NCBI RefSeq assembly: GCF_900101435.1
Contig: NZ_FMZH01000006.1
Location: 312,902-376,901 of the forward strand
Length of the DNA stretch: 64,000 nucleotides
DNA from: Pedobacter soli
GTDB lineage: Bacteria > Bacteroidota > Bacteroidia > Sphingobacteriales > Sphingobacteriaceae
Direction of reading: 5' to 3'
Shown here: positions 33,360 through 42,282 of the stretch, piece by piece
Position numbering within the stretch: the stretch's first letter is position 1
Layout of the letters: each line of letters opens with the position of its first letter
Notes under the pieces: model-generated
Told to the model about the DNA's origin: nothing
Database searches by the model: none
The model's input: only the letters and a program-made list of their open reading frames with translations
Translations under genes and position numbers: made by a program

Positions 33360-34274
33360 ATGCGCATTGCTGTTATCGATCTGGGCACCAACACCTTCCA
33401 CCTGCTTATTGCTGAAGCAACAGGAAATGATCCCGAAATTTTATACAAAACCAACGTTCCCGTTAAACTGGGAGAAGGCCGCATTAATGATAACCTGATT
33501 ATCCCAACGGCATTTGAAAGGGGGCTAAATTGCCTTAAAACCTTTCATCAAACCATTTCGGAGCATAAGGTCGATCGCATAAGGGCAACAGCAACTTCGG
33601 CGGTTAGAAGTGCCGAAAACGGTAACGATTTTGTAAAGGCAGTTAAGGAAACAACCGGCATCAGCATCGAAACCATTAGCGGCGATGAAGAAGCTGAATT
33701 GATTTACCTGGGCGTAAAATTGAGCGGAGCCATACAAGAGTTATCCTTAGTTATGGATATTGGCGGCGGCAGTGTAGAATTTATTCTTTGCGATACCGAA
33801 CAATTAATCTGGAAAAAGAGTTACAACATTGGCGCAGCACGCTTAATGCAACGATTCTTTAAATCCGATCCCCTTTCTGACGAAGATAAACAGGCCATTC
33901 TTTTTCACGTGCAGGAACAGCTGACAGATCTTTTCGAAATCTGCGAAAAATATAAACCGCAAATTTTAATTGGCTCGGCTGGTGCCTTTGAAACCTTTGC
34001 TGAACTGGTTACCAGAAAACAAAACCAGTTTGCAGACATTGCGCAAATCAAAACCTATCCGTTTAACTATGATGATTACATTGAAATAGCTATAAAGCTG
34101 ATTAACTCCACCCACCAGCAACGCGTAGAAATGCCGGGCATTATTCCCTTACGGGTTGATATGATTGTAATCGCCTCCTTAATAACCAACTATGTTTTAG
34201 GCCGCTGTAAAATAAACAGGCTAACACTTTCTACATACGATTTAAAAATGGGCGTTTTGGCCAGTCAGATCTAA
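33360..34274 (+). CDS. Ppx/GppA phosphatase family protein
   Basis: A 304-residue actin-like ATPase-fold protein with AVIDLGTNTFHLLIAE (phosphate-1 loop), ATSAVRSAENGNDF, and VMDIGGGSVEFIL (phosphate-2 loop). The family hydrolyses polyphosphate or pppGpp. At this length it has only the two core domains and lacks the C-terminal HD domain of long Ppx, so the preferred substrate is open. Confidence 0.9.
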   Translation: MRIAVIDLGTNTFHLLIAEATGNDPEILYKTNVPVKLGEGRINDNLIIPTAFERGLNCLKTFHQTISEHKVDRIRATATSAVRSAENGNDFVKAVKETTGISIETISGDEEAELIYLGVKLSGAIQELSLVMDIGGGSVEFILCDTEQLIWKKSYNIGAARLMQRFFKSDPLSDEDKQAILFHVQEQLTDLFEICEKYKPQILIGSAGAFETFAELVTRKQNQFADIAQIKTYPFNYDDYIEIAIKLINSTHQQRVEMPGIIPLRVDMIVIASLITNYVLGRCKINRLTLSTYDLKMGVLASQI

Positions 34275-34306
34275 AAAAAATGACCTGTACAAAAATGTAC
34301 AGATCA
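34273..34306 (-). terminator. Terminator of the Cys-cluster gene
   Basis: On the minus strand TGATCTGTAC and GTACAGGTCA form a nearly perfect 10-bp stem around ATTTTT, followed by eight T. It ends transcripts of the gene at 34336. Confidence 0.75.
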
Positions 34307-34335
34307 TGGAGAGATTGAAGCGTAATTTACTTAGT

Positions 34336-35010
34336 TTATTTTTTTGTAGTCATGATGATCTTACCCATTATCATTGACTCGGCTTTTTTAAGCTTAAGGT
34401 CATTCTGTTTCGCTTTAGAAAAGTTGAGTAATAAAAAACCTGAATACTTCGCGTTTTCAATCATCAGTTGGTTCTTAGTGGTATCAAATTTATGGTCTAA
34501 AATAATTTCGTAACGCCCATTTTTATCAGTCAATACCGAATATTGGGTATCGAAGATCGATATCTTTACACCAGCAGCAGGTTTGTTGTCAATCCCAATT
34601 ACATATCCATATATTTTTTTTGGTATCGCAGGCTTTTTATCGTCAGACTTGTATTGAATAGTTTTAGAAGTTTCAACGGGTGTTTTGAAACTTTCAGCTT
34701 TTGCATCTTGCACAAAAATACTTACGCCAATGGCCAGTACGCCCAGGTATTTCATCCAGTTCCTATTGGTTGCCGGCACAAGGGTTAAATGATAGTTGAG
34801 CTGGTTTAATTGTGCCCGGCTTAACCGGCCGCACACGCTAGAACTGGCACTTGCCAATGTTTGAATAATCTGGGCATTGGTATAGCCTGAAAAATCGATA
34901 ACATTTTTACTGCAGGCGGCACAGAAATTAAAGCCTGATCCTTTTTGCATTTCTTCCCAGTTCTGTGTACAGGGTTCGGCTATGGTGATTTCGTTAAACG
35001 GAACTTTCAT
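34336..35010 (-). CDS. Cys-cluster membrane protein with carboxypeptidase-regulatory-like domain (second copy)
   Basis: The 224-residue protein repeats the plan of the gene at 23237. An N-terminal Cys cluster (AEPCTQNWEEM, FNFCAACSKNVIDF, SVCGRLSRAQLNQL) is followed by a membrane helix (YLGVLAIGVSIFVQ) and a carboxypeptidase-D regulatory-like domain (KKIYGYVIGIDNKPAAGVKI, LTDKNGRYEI). The spacing between Cys motifs and the Cys-Gly-Arg signature match the paralogue. The family probably senses or binds something in the cytoplasm and displays a beta domain outside; neither is shown. Confidence 0.75.
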   Translation of the reverse strand: MKVPFNEITIAEPCTQNWEEMQKGSGFNFCAACSKNVIDFSGYTNAQIIQTLASASSSVCGRLSRAQLNQLNYHLTLVPATNRNWMKYLGVLAIGVSIFVQDAKAESFKTPVETSKTIQYKSDDKKPAIPKKIYGYVIGIDNKPAAGVKISIFDTQYSVLTDKNGRYEIILDHKFDTTKNQLMIENAKYSGFLLLNFSKAKQNDLKLKKAESMIMGKIIMTTKK

Positions 35011-35062
35011 CTTGCTAATTTTGTTAGATGATGAAAGTTTTAACAGAATTCCACAAAGCAGT

Positions 35063-35629
35063 TTAAATAAATTTTAGCAGCTCATTATAAAGCTTTTCTG
35101 TAGGTAGCCCCATCACATTGGTATAAGAGCCTTCAATACGTTCAACAACTACAATTCCCCACCAATCCTGCACGCCATAGCTGCCTGCTTTATCAAAGGG
35201 TTTATAGTTATCGATATAGAAATCTATTTCTGTTGCGGTAACCGCTTTACAGGTAACTGCGGTACGATCATAAAAAGAATACATCCTTTCGCCTTTAACC
35301 AGCGTTACTCCGGTAAAAACCTCGTGTTTGCTACCCGATAACTTTTTTAGCATCTCCTGGGCATGTGCACGGTCTGTAGGTTTTCCTAAAATTTCGCCGT
35401 TTAAAGCTACAATGGTATCGGCGGTAATTACAATTTCACCATCACCAGTAAAAGCTTTGGCTTTTTGTCCTGATATGTAAACTGCAATCTCAGCCGGGCT
35501 CAAGCCTTCAGGGTAACTTTCATCCACATCTTTCAATTCGACCTTAAAATCGAGTCCCATCAGGGTTAAAAGTTCCTGACGGCGTGGCGATTTAGAGGCT
35601 AAAATGATGGGCGGAAATTGAACTGACAT
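35063..35629 (-). CDS. Maf-like nucleotide pyrophosphatase
   Basis: A 188-residue Maf protein, a house-cleaning nucleoside triphosphate pyrophosphatase acting on dTTP, UTP or modified bases. Signatures are ILASKSPRRQELLTLMG near the start, DVDESYPEGLSPAE, ADTIVALNGEILGKP, and YTNVMGLP near the end. The ATADT-type catalytic Asp appears intact. Cytoplasmic. Confidence 0.93.
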   Translation of the reverse strand: MSVQFPPIILASKSPRRQELLTLMGLDFKVELKDVDESYPEGLSPAEIAVYISGQKAKAFTGDGEIVITADTIVALNGEILGKPTDRAHAQEMLKKLSGSKHEVFTGVTLVKGERMYSFYDRTAVTCKAVTATEIDFYIDNYKPFDKAGSYGVQDWWGIVVVERIEGSYTNVMGLPTEKLYNELLKFI

Positions 35630-35646
35630 ATTTTAATTTTCCGCTA

Positions 35647-35683
35647 AAATAAGAAAAGCGACCTAAAGCCGCTTTTCTTATTT
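35647..35683 (-). terminator. Terminator between the Spy-like and Maf genes
   Basis: A perfect 14-bp stem, AAATAAGAAAAGCG with CGCTTTTCTTATTT and a 9-nt loop, lies just after the stop of the Spy-like gene at 35699. On the minus strand it is followed by a T-rich tail. It could also affect the downstream Maf gene. Confidence 0.7.
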
Positions 35684-35698
35684 GATATTTTTCAAAGA

Positions 35699-36088
35699 TT
35701 AATTATTTCCGCCACCTTGTCTGCGTTTTTCCATTTCGGCACGCATTTCTTTCTGCCAGGCTTCGTATGTTTTTTTCTGATCGTCGGTTAATACAGCTGT
35801 AACTTTTGCATCATTTTCAGCACGCATTTTTTGCATTTTTTCTCTCATTGCATCTCTGTCTCCGCCACCTTGCATTTCTTCGCGCATTTTTTTCATGGTT
35901 TCTGCCTGCTCAGTAAAAACAGTGGTTAATTTTGTTTTCTGATCGTCAGACAGTTTTAATTTCTCGTCTAATTGTTTTACACGGTCTTCAGGTTTCATCA
36001 TCATTCTACCTTGTCCGCCGCCTTGTTGTGCATTAGCGAAACCAGCTATACCTAGCATCAATCCGCAGATCATTAATAATTTTTTCAT
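35699..36088 (-). CDS. Spy/CpxP-like periplasmic protein
   Basis: The 129-residue protein has a signal peptide (MKKLLMICGLMLGIAGFANA) and a helical, Lys/Glu/Met-rich body. The LxDxQ segments LKLSDDQKTKL and LTDDQKKTYEAWQ recall Spy/CpxP LTxxQ motifs. Gln/Gly-rich stretches flank it. It is probably a periplasmic chaperone or stress protein; metal binding is possible because of Met clusters. Confidence 0.75.
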   Translation of the reverse strand: MKKLLMICGLMLGIAGFANAQQGGGQGRMMMKPEDRVKQLDEKLKLSDDQKTKLTTVFTEQAETMKKMREEMQGGGDRDAMREKMQKMRAENDAKVTAVLTDDQKKTYEAWQKEMRAEMEKRRQGGGNN

Positions 36089-36187
36089 GTTTTTTGTTGT
36101 TTTTGGTTGAAAATTGACTGGTTGGAGTAGAAAACAAATTAATAGTTTAATGACGAATTGTAACTTAGCTGTTGCAGATTAAAAGTT

Positions 36188-37018
36188 TTAATCTTTAAGC
36201 AGCAGCACCGGTACATGCGATTTGATGGTTAACTTCTGTGATACGCTTTCGTGCAGTAAACTTTCAAAAAAGCTGTACTTCTTAGGTAATGCAATAATAA
36301 GTTGAGCACCCTCATTTTTAGCAAATTTCACAATGCCTTTAATCGTATCAGGATGGTCGGAGTAATGATAGGCTGGTGAAAAATCCTTTAACATATCGTG
36401 CAGAAAATGCTCTTCATTGTGATCAATATTATGACCAGAATGGATATTGAGCACCAAAAGTTCGAGTGCGTGTTTGCTCAGAATATTTTTAAGTGCACGC
36501 ATTGGGATAACCTCTTTAACTTTTTTAAAATCGCAGGCTAAAACAGCTTTTCTGATCGATTGGTAATCTGCTTTAGGTGGTATAACCAGCACAGGTACCG
36601 GGCTTGACTTGGAGATTTTAATGGCGTTAGAGCCGATATCGCTTTCGTCTTTTGCTTTTTTACCGTTGCTGCCGATAATAATCAGTTCTATCTCTTCCCG
36701 GTTTACACGGTCAATTACCGATCTTAAAATGGTATCGCGGGTTAAATAAACTTCTACCTCTGCCTGGGGGTTGATTTCGAGCAATTTGGTTTTTAGTTTT
36801 TCAAGGGCAGCTAACCTCTCCGAAATTTCATCGGCAATGCGATCGTCAGTAGTTACGAGCATATCAGGTGTAGGCAGAATACTTTCATATTCGGAAACGT
36901 AGTAAGCGTTAAGCAAAATTATTTTGGCATTGGTCATGGCAAAGCTAAGCCTGGCAGCGTATTTGGCGGCATGATCTGCAGTTTTAGAAAAATCGACAGG
37001 TACGAGATATGTGCTCAT
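36188..37018 (-). CDS. Tandem universal stress protein
   Basis: The 276-residue protein has two UspA folds. The first starts TYLVPVDFSKTADHAAKYAA and ends with IIIGSNGKKAK...SSPVPVLVIPP (about 145). The second begins KAVLACDFKKVKEV and ends VSQKLTIKSHVPVLLLKD. The second lacks a clear ATP loop, so only the first may bind nucleotide. Cytoplasmic. Confidence 0.9.
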   Translation of the reverse strand: MSTYLVPVDFSKTADHAAKYAARLSFAMTNAKIILLNAYYVSEYESILPTPDMLVTTDDRIADEISERLAALEKLKTKLLEINPQAEVEVYLTRDTILRSVIDRVNREEIELIIIGSNGKKAKDESDIGSNAIKISKSSPVPVLVIPPKADYQSIRKAVLACDFKKVKEVIPMRALKNILSKHALELLVLNIHSGHNIDHNEEHFLHDMLKDFSPAYHYSDHPDTIKGIVKFAKNEGAQLIIALPKKYSFFESLLHESVSQKLTIKSHVPVLLLKD

Positions 37019-37195
37019 ATAATTAAAGTTAATGTTTTTTATAAAGATAAATTAATCAATCGATTGATTAATTTATAAGTGTAAATTTCGGATATAATCT
37101 AATGGATTGCAAATTTTAAAAGGTGAGTTTTATAATGCGAAGGTCAATACTGATTGAATAAACTAGTTTGGAGTTCGGTGTTTAGAGTTGGGAGA

Positions 37196-37229
37196 CAGTT
37201 AACCGATTTAAACAATTAACCAGTTAACC
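37196..37229. repeat. Dispersed intergenic repeat (CAGTTAACCGATTTAAAC type), copy 1
   Basis: CAGTTAACCGATTTAAACAA starts a 26-base stretch identical to bases 45317-45342. It sits in the 288-nt gap between the tandem stress protein and kdsC, among other low-complexity short words. Confidence 0.65.
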
Positions 37230-37306
37230 AATGAACAATGCAATAAGCGTTTGGAGGTTGGCGTTTTGCATCTACTAATGAACGAATGACTAATGAACTA
37301 ATAAAC

Positions 37307-37834
37307 CTATACTCCAGAATCTGAAGCTTTAGGATTTTCATCGTGCCACCTTCCCTGTACTTTCATCACCTTTTCGATAATATCCCGCACAGCGGTTTTG
37401 CCTCCGTTATAAGGCGAAATGAAGGTAGAAATGGCTTTAATTTCCTCAACGGCATCAGCCGGACAGGTTGGGAGCCCAACCAATTTCATTACTTTTAGAT
37501 CCGGAATATCGTCGCCCATGTAAAGCACTTCTCCGGCAGTAATATTTTTATTATTCAGGTATTGATTAAAAACGGCAACTTTATCGCCGGTTCCTAAAAA
37601 AACATCGGTAACGCCCAGATTAAAAAAGCGCTTGCCCATCGCTATCCCGTCGCCTCCAGAAATGATACAGACGTTGTAACCGCGTTTAACTGCCAGTTGC
37701 ATGGCATAACCATCCTTAATGTTAAAGGTGCGCAGCGACTGGCCGTTATCAGTAACCTGAACGCTTCCATCGGTAAGCACACCGTCTACATCGAAAATGA
37801 AAGTAGTGATTTCTTTTAATTTCTGGAGAAACAT
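37307..37834 (-). CDS. kdsC: 3-deoxy-D-manno-octulosonate 8-phosphate phosphatase
   Basis: KdsC removes the phosphate from KDO-8-phosphate, feeding the lipopolysaccharide inner core. The 175-residue HAD protein has TFIFDVDGVLTDGSV near the start, NIKDGYAMQLA, VCIISGG, and MGDDIPDLKVM. The length and lack of a cap domain fit KdsC. Confidence 0.92.
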   Translation of the reverse strand: MFLQKLKEITTFIFDVDGVLTDGSVQVTDNGQSLRTFNIKDGYAMQLAVKRGYNVCIISGGDGIAMGKRFFNLGVTDVFLGTGDKVAVFNQYLNNKNITAGEVLYMGDDIPDLKVMKLVGLPTCPADAVEEIKAISTFISPYNGGKTAVRDIIEKVMKVQGRWHDENPKASDSGV

Positions 37835-37836
37835 CT

Positions 37837-37890
37837 TGCGTTTAGCGTTTAGCGGTAAGCGTTTAGGGTTGGCTCAAGACTGAGGACTCA
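37837..37890. repeat. Low-complexity intergenic tract with TTTAGCG-type repeats
   Basis: GCGTTTAGCGTTTAGCGG is followed by AAGCGTTTAGGG and then GACTGAGGACTCAGGACT. These degenerate heptamer-like units resemble the CCCTAAA tract at 22199, and they separate kdsC from iscX. Confidence 0.45.
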
Positions 37891-37897
37891 GGACTAC

Positions 37898-38140
37898 TTA
37901 CTGATTATCTCTCCACTCGTATACCCAGGCCGATTGAATTTGCTCCAAATGACCTTCGTTGCTTTCCTCGCGGGTTCCTTTAAAATTAGGTAATTCTAAA
38001 ACCCAATCAATCAATTCGGTAAAACGGATACGGTAAATTTTGGTCTCAGAAAAATCATCGCCAAATTTCTCATATAGAGACATGGCAATATCTTCGTAAT
38101 CGTTCCAGTAAAAAGGTAAAGCAAATTTATCGTTGTTCAT
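37898..38140 (-). CDS. iscX: IscX-like protein
   Basis: The ATG giving MNNDKFALPFYWNDYEDIA is chosen, because the long frame extends 29 codons into unrelated sequence. The 80-residue product shows the IscX pattern of a small acidic helical protein: FYWNDYEDIAMSLYEKF, IYRIRFTELIDWVLEL, SNEGHLEQIQSAWVYEW. IscX works with the Isc iron-sulfur machinery as a modulator of IscS. It lies next to the 2Fe-2S ferredoxin gene (94 nt upstream on the strand), which supports this. Confidence 0.85.
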   Translation of the reverse strand: MNNDKFALPFYWNDYEDIAMSLYEKFGDDFSETKIYRIRFTELIDWVLELPNFKGTREESNEGHLEQIQSAWVYEWRDNQ

Positions 38141-38234
38141 GTTTTGTTTCTTGTTGTAACTTGTTGTAAAGTTGAAATGTTTAATGTTAGAAAGTTCCGG
38201 ACTTGCGACTAAAGACTCCGAACTCAAGACTAAT

Positions 38235-38567
38235 TTAGTGTCCCATAAAGCCAGACTGATCCGGAATGGTTACTTCGATATCGCCGTTAATTACCACACA
38301 TTGGCAACCTAAACGCGAAGTAATTTTCGGACGTACTGCCCTATCGATAAAATCTTCTTCTTTATCAGAAATCTCTTCGATATTATCCATCCCTTTGGTT
38401 ACATACACATGGCAGGTACTGCAACCGCAAACACCACCACAATTGTGCTGTAATTCTATTCCGTTATCCAGACAAACATCTAAAACAGATTCACCAGCAG
38501 CAATAGGCAATTCTACCGGTTCGTGATCTGCTTCTTCAAAATTTATTTTTAGTTTAAAAATGCTCAT
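38235..38567 (-). CDS. fdx: 2Fe-2S ferredoxin (adrenodoxin type)
   Basis: The 110-residue protein has Cys ligands in HNCGGVCGCSTCHVYV (C-x5-C-x2-C spacing, about 41-50) and a last Cys in GCQCVVI. This is the Isc-type ferredoxin fold, which supplies electrons for Fe-S assembly. The iscX gene follows. Typical ending with IPDQSG. Confidence 0.92.
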   Translation of the reverse strand: MSIFKLKINFEEADHEPVELPIAAGESVLDVCLDNGIELQHNCGGVCGCSTCHVYVTKGMDNIEEISDKEEDFIDRAVRPKITSRLGCQCVVINGDIEVTIPDQSGFMGH

Positions 38568-38607
38568 AATTATTTTGCAAAAGTAATAAGCAAAAGCCGT
38601 AAAAATG

Positions 38608-39372
38608 CTATTTCGACATTAATTTTATGCTGTTGCTTAATGTTTGATAAATTTCATGCAACTCAGGCATATCTTTTAACATGCTTAAGTGCTTATTCAT
38701 AGTGGTTTCGTCGGCCCTGACTGCTGGTCCGGTTTGTACATTTTCGGGCAGGTTAGTCATTACCTTATCGGCAGTTTCGGCTATTAAAGGCCTGATTATT
38801 TCAAAACTAAGACCATTTTGCTGCAAAACCTGATTAGCCAAAGCATACAAATGGTTTGGAAAATTACAGGCAAAAACAGCTGCCAGATGTAAAACTTTCC
38901 TTTTTTCGCCATCGAGTTCGTACACCTGCTGACTTAATTTAGCTGCCAGTTTGTGCAAAACTTCTAATTGGTCAGCGTCTGTAGCTTCAATACAAAGCGG
39001 AATGCGATCGAAATCAACTTCTTTCGCTTTAGAAAAGGTTTGCAAAGGATAAAAAACACCTGCTTTTTTAACCTGAGCCGATAGTACCTTAATATCTGTT
39101 GTGCCAGAAGTATGCACCACCAAACCGCTTACCGCTTTTAATCCTTCAGCTATGCTTTCAATGGCATCGTCTTTTACCGAAATGATATACAAACCGGCAT
39201 CGGTTTTAATTACATTTAAATCATCTATTGCTTCGGCAGCAATACTGTCGGCCAGCAATTTCCCATTAACCAGGTTTGGGCTGTACACCTGCACCACATT
39301 TTCGCCTTTGGCTTTTAAAGCTTTTGCCAAATGTGTAGCAACGTTTCCCGAACCTAATAAAACGATTTCCAT
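38608..39372 (-). CDS. DUF2520/Rossmann-like protein
   Basis: The ATG giving MEIVLLGSGNVATHLAKALK is chosen, since the longer frame runs into ccmF. The 254-residue product has a Rossmann nucleotide-binding start (GSGNVATHL), a strand with VVQVYSPN, and a C-terminal helical domain with LAAVFACNFPNHLYALA, the DUF2520 signature. It looks like a reductase related to ketopantoate or F420-dependent NADP enzymes. Substrate unknown. Four nt separate it from ccmF. Confidence 0.85.
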   Translation of the reverse strand: MEIVLLGSGNVATHLAKALKAKGENVVQVYSPNLVNGKLLADSIAAEAIDDLNVIKTDAGLYIISVKDDAIESIAEGLKAVSGLVVHTSGTTDIKVLSAQVKKAGVFYPLQTFSKAKEVDFDRIPLCIEATDADQLEVLHKLAAKLSQQVYELDGEKRKVLHLAAVFACNFPNHLYALANQVLQQNGLSFEIIRPLIAETADKVMTNLPENVQTGPAVRADETTMNKHLSMLKDMPELHEIYQTLSNSIKLMSK

Positions 39373-39376
39373 GTGC

Positions 39377-41842
39377 TTATCCGATCCTGGCTTCTTTTCT
39401 TCTTCTAAAAATAGACAACAAGAAACCAACCACCATTACAATGGTACCTGCCCAATATAAATTGATGAAAGGGAATTCGATTGCTTTGAAAACTACCCAG
39501 TCTTTAGCTTGTTGAGGTTTTTCAAATATTTGTAACTCTACTTTTTTCTCATCAGGTAAAACCCTCGAGAAACGGAACTTCAGATCCAGCTCATCTACTT
39601 TACGCGCAAAATCGAAAGTATTGTTCCCTTTAATTAAGAAAATGGGTTCAGTGTTGTAAATTTTGCCTGCAGCATTAATTTCCAAAGGTAAGCCCACAGC
39701 ATAATCGCCTTGTGCCAATGCCAAATCTTTAGCAGTAGGTTTTCTGTTTAAATCTTTAACTGTAACCACACCGCTCGAAGTATGGATGGTATCTCCTACT
39801 GAAACTTTAACAATACGTGGTGCTTTGTAATTTTCATCATCCGAATGACCTTCATGATCATCGTGGGCAGATTGTTTAACTGCAGCACTGGTAATGTGTG
39901 TGTACACATCATAAGTTAAATAATGTTTGGTATCAGGCGAGGCAATTAAACCCATTTTCTCGTTATCCTGCGTATGTGGATGCAAGTTGAAATCTTCTTT
40001 AACCTTACCCTGTTTATCTACAACCTTAAAGTTAAGCGTGTAAAAAGTATTCGGAGCCTGAGTGGTATCGCTTACATAAGTTACGGTGTACTTGCCCATT
40101 TGTTTAGGCTCATTTTTGTACAGCATGATGTTTTCGCCAGGCTTCTCTGTTTTTTCAAAATCCTTTACCGGAATAAAATTATTGGCGTTTATTGAAATTG
40201 GCTTATTGGTAGCTGCCGATATTAATGCCCCTAAAACAAGAAGTGCGAAACCAATGTGCGCAATTGCCGAACCTGCCAATTTTGCTTTCCCACCAAATGC
40301 CTGATATAAAACTGCAGCATTTGAAAGTACTGCAAACAAACAACTGAATGTAATTAAGATGTACATGGTATTGGTATAAACATCTGTTACATATACCAAA
40401 CCTGAGGTTAAAACCACCGAGAAAATAATTACAGATACTAAGCTGCTGTAGAATTTACGCGGATCGGTTCTTTTGTATTTCAAATATTGTGAGAAACCCG
40501 ATATCAGGGTAATCAGTACAGCAAAAGGTGCCTGCCACTGGTTATAATATTTTACCGCATCAACAGGCGGAGAAAAATTTGTACCAAATGCTTTGTTAAA
40601 TACCGGAACCGAAGTAGAGAAAATTACCTGAATACAGGCAACAGTTACTACTAAAGCACCAATAAACATCCAGAACTCGCGCGAATAGGTTTCTTCATCT
40701 TTTGTGGTAATCGGCAGTTCTTTCCATCTCCATACAATTAATGCAATAGCTAAAACAGCAAACACTACATTGTATAAAATCAGGTGACCAAACATCCCCA
40801 TATCGGTAAATGAGTGTACCGAGGTATCGCCTAAAATACCACTCCGGGTTAAGAACGATGCATAAAGTACCAACAGGAAGCTTAAAAATACCAGGGCAAT
40901 GGCGGTAAAATAAGCATGGCCGGTGTTTTTATAGGCAATCATTACGTGTACTGCACCAATCAGCGTTAACCACGGGATTAAAGAAGCATTTTCTACCGGA
41001 TCCCAGGCCCAGAAACCACCAAAATTCAGTGCCTCATAAGCCCAGAAAGAGCCCATAATAATACCTGTACCTAAAACCATTACCGCAAAAAGTGTCCATG
41101 GCATGGCTGGTTTAATCCACTCTTTATATCTTTTTTGCCAAAGGGCTGCAATGCCATAAGCGAATGGAACAACCATACTCGCAAAACCTAAAAATAAGGT
41201 TGGCGGGTGAATCACCATCCAATAGTTTTGCAATAATGGGTTTAATCCCCTGCCATCGGTAATGAATTTAAGATAATCTTTAAAATTTTCAGGGTTAGCA
41301 AAAACCACAGGTGCCATTGACTTTAAGTCAACTGCATCTCTAAGCAGGATAAACGGAGAACTACCAATCCGCTCGCCAAAAATCTCAACGCCTAACATCA
41401 TTGAAGTTAAAAACACTTGAGAAAAAGCCACCACTGTCATTACAGGCCGCTCCCATGTTTTGGCTTTCCAGATGAGTAATGCGCCTAAAAACGACTGCCA
41501 GAATGCCCAAAGCCAGAAACTTCCTTCTTGTCCTTCCCAAAAGGCCGATACAATATAGTATATTGGAAGTTGTTTTGATGAGTGAAAATAAACGTAGTTA
41601 TATTCGTTATAATGTCCTAAAATTAAATAGAAAAGCGTAGCACCAATACCAATAATACTAGCCCAGTTAACCAGGAATCCAATTCTTCCGAGATTGCGCC
41701 ATGATTTGTCTTCTAAATTTTTCTCGCGACTGGCATAAAAATATGCGATGGTTGATAATAACGATGCACTAAAAGCCAGTACAATAAAAAACTGTCCGAT
41801 TTTACCCGGCAGCAGGTTTTCGCCTACAAATTGAATATCCAT
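39377..41842 (-). CDS. ccmF: Cytochrome c maturation protein CcmF
   Basis: CcmF is the heme lyase component that attaches heme to apocytochrome c. The 821-residue polytopic protein has the tryptophan-rich heme-binding WWD motif GGFWAWDPVENASLIPWL near residue 275, many predicted membrane helices, and a long periplasmic segment after about residue 560 with a His-rich part (HDDHEGHSDDE). It is longer than enteric CcmF (about 650), mainly from the soluble C-terminal extension. It follows ccmE by 5 nt. Confidence 0.93.
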   Translation of the reverse strand: MDIQFVGENLLPGKIGQFFIVLAFSASLLSTIAYFYASREKNLEDKSWRNLGRIGFLVNWASIIGIGATLFYLILGHYNEYNYVYFHSSKQLPIYYIVSAFWEGQEGSFWLWAFWQSFLGALLIWKAKTWERPVMTVVAFSQVFLTSMMLGVEIFGERIGSSPFILLRDAVDLKSMAPVVFANPENFKDYLKFITDGRGLNPLLQNYWMVIHPPTLFLGFASMVVPFAYGIAALWQKRYKEWIKPAMPWTLFAVMVLGTGIIMGSFWAYEALNFGGFWAWDPVENASLIPWLTLIGAVHVMIAYKNTGHAYFTAIALVFLSFLLVLYASFLTRSGILGDTSVHSFTDMGMFGHLILYNVVFAVLAIALIVWRWKELPITTKDEETYSREFWMFIGALVVTVACIQVIFSTSVPVFNKAFGTNFSPPVDAVKYYNQWQAPFAVLITLISGFSQYLKYKRTDPRKFYSSLVSVIIFSVVLTSGLVYVTDVYTNTMYILITFSCLFAVLSNAAVLYQAFGGKAKLAGSAIAHIGFALLVLGALISAATNKPISINANNFIPVKDFEKTEKPGENIMLYKNEPKQMGKYTVTYVSDTTQAPNTFYTLNFKVVDKQGKVKEDFNLHPHTQDNEKMGLIASPDTKHYLTYDVYTHITSAAVKQSAHDDHEGHSDDENYKAPRIVKVSVGDTIHTSSGVVTVKDLNRKPTAKDLALAQGDYAVGLPLEINAAGKIYNTEPIFLIKGNNTFDFARKVDELDLKFRFSRVLPDEKKVELQIFEKPQQAKDWVVFKAIEFPFINLYWAGTIVMVVGFLLSIFRRRKEARIG

Positions 41843-41847
41843 TAAAT

Positions 41848-42282
41848 TTAGTTATATTTTTTTTCGCCGTATTTCCCTACGGTGTCTACCTTACCATCTT
41901 TATTTACCTCTACCAGGTTATCGTTATATTTAGATGGGCATTTCATTAAAATTTTCGATGCGTAGAATTTGTCCTTATCCATTTTACCGATAAGTACCAG
42001 TTTTTCCGATTTTTCAAAATCCTGCGGTTTGGTTCCGTTATAAATTACTTCACGGATTTCGCCTTTTTCATCTTTCATGTAAAAAGAGAAATGGTTGGCG
42101 TCTTTAACCGCATCGTAATACATGCCTTTTGATTTTTCCCAATACCCCATCACATGCTCTTCTTTGTTAGAAGTAGCTGCTTCTTTAAAATTAGAATAGG
42201 TATCGGTATTTGCATTTAAGCTAAATAAAATCCCTACCGAGATGGCGATGGTAATCAATCCAATGATGGCACTTTTCTTCAT
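41848..42282 (-). CDS. ccmE: Cytochrome c maturation protein CcmE, CxxxY variant
   Basis: CcmE carries heme between CcmC and CcmF. The 144-residue protein has an N-terminal membrane anchor (IIGLITIAISVGILFSL) and an OB-fold body (VIYNGTKPQDF, VLIGKM, FYASKILMKCPSKYND). The heme-binding motif is C115-P-S-K-Y119. Enteric CcmE uses His (HxxxY) at that point. Cys-type CcmE occurs in some archaea, Desulfovibrio and other bacteria, so this is a known alternative chemistry. It precedes ccmF. Confidence 0.9.
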   Translation of the reverse strand: MKKSAIIGLITIAISVGILFSLNANTDTYSNFKEAATSNKEEHVMGYWEKSKGMYYDAVKDANHFSFYMKDEKGEIREVIYNGTKPQDFEKSEKLVLIGKMDKDKFYASKILMKCPSKYNDNLVEVNKDGKVDTVGKYGEKKYN

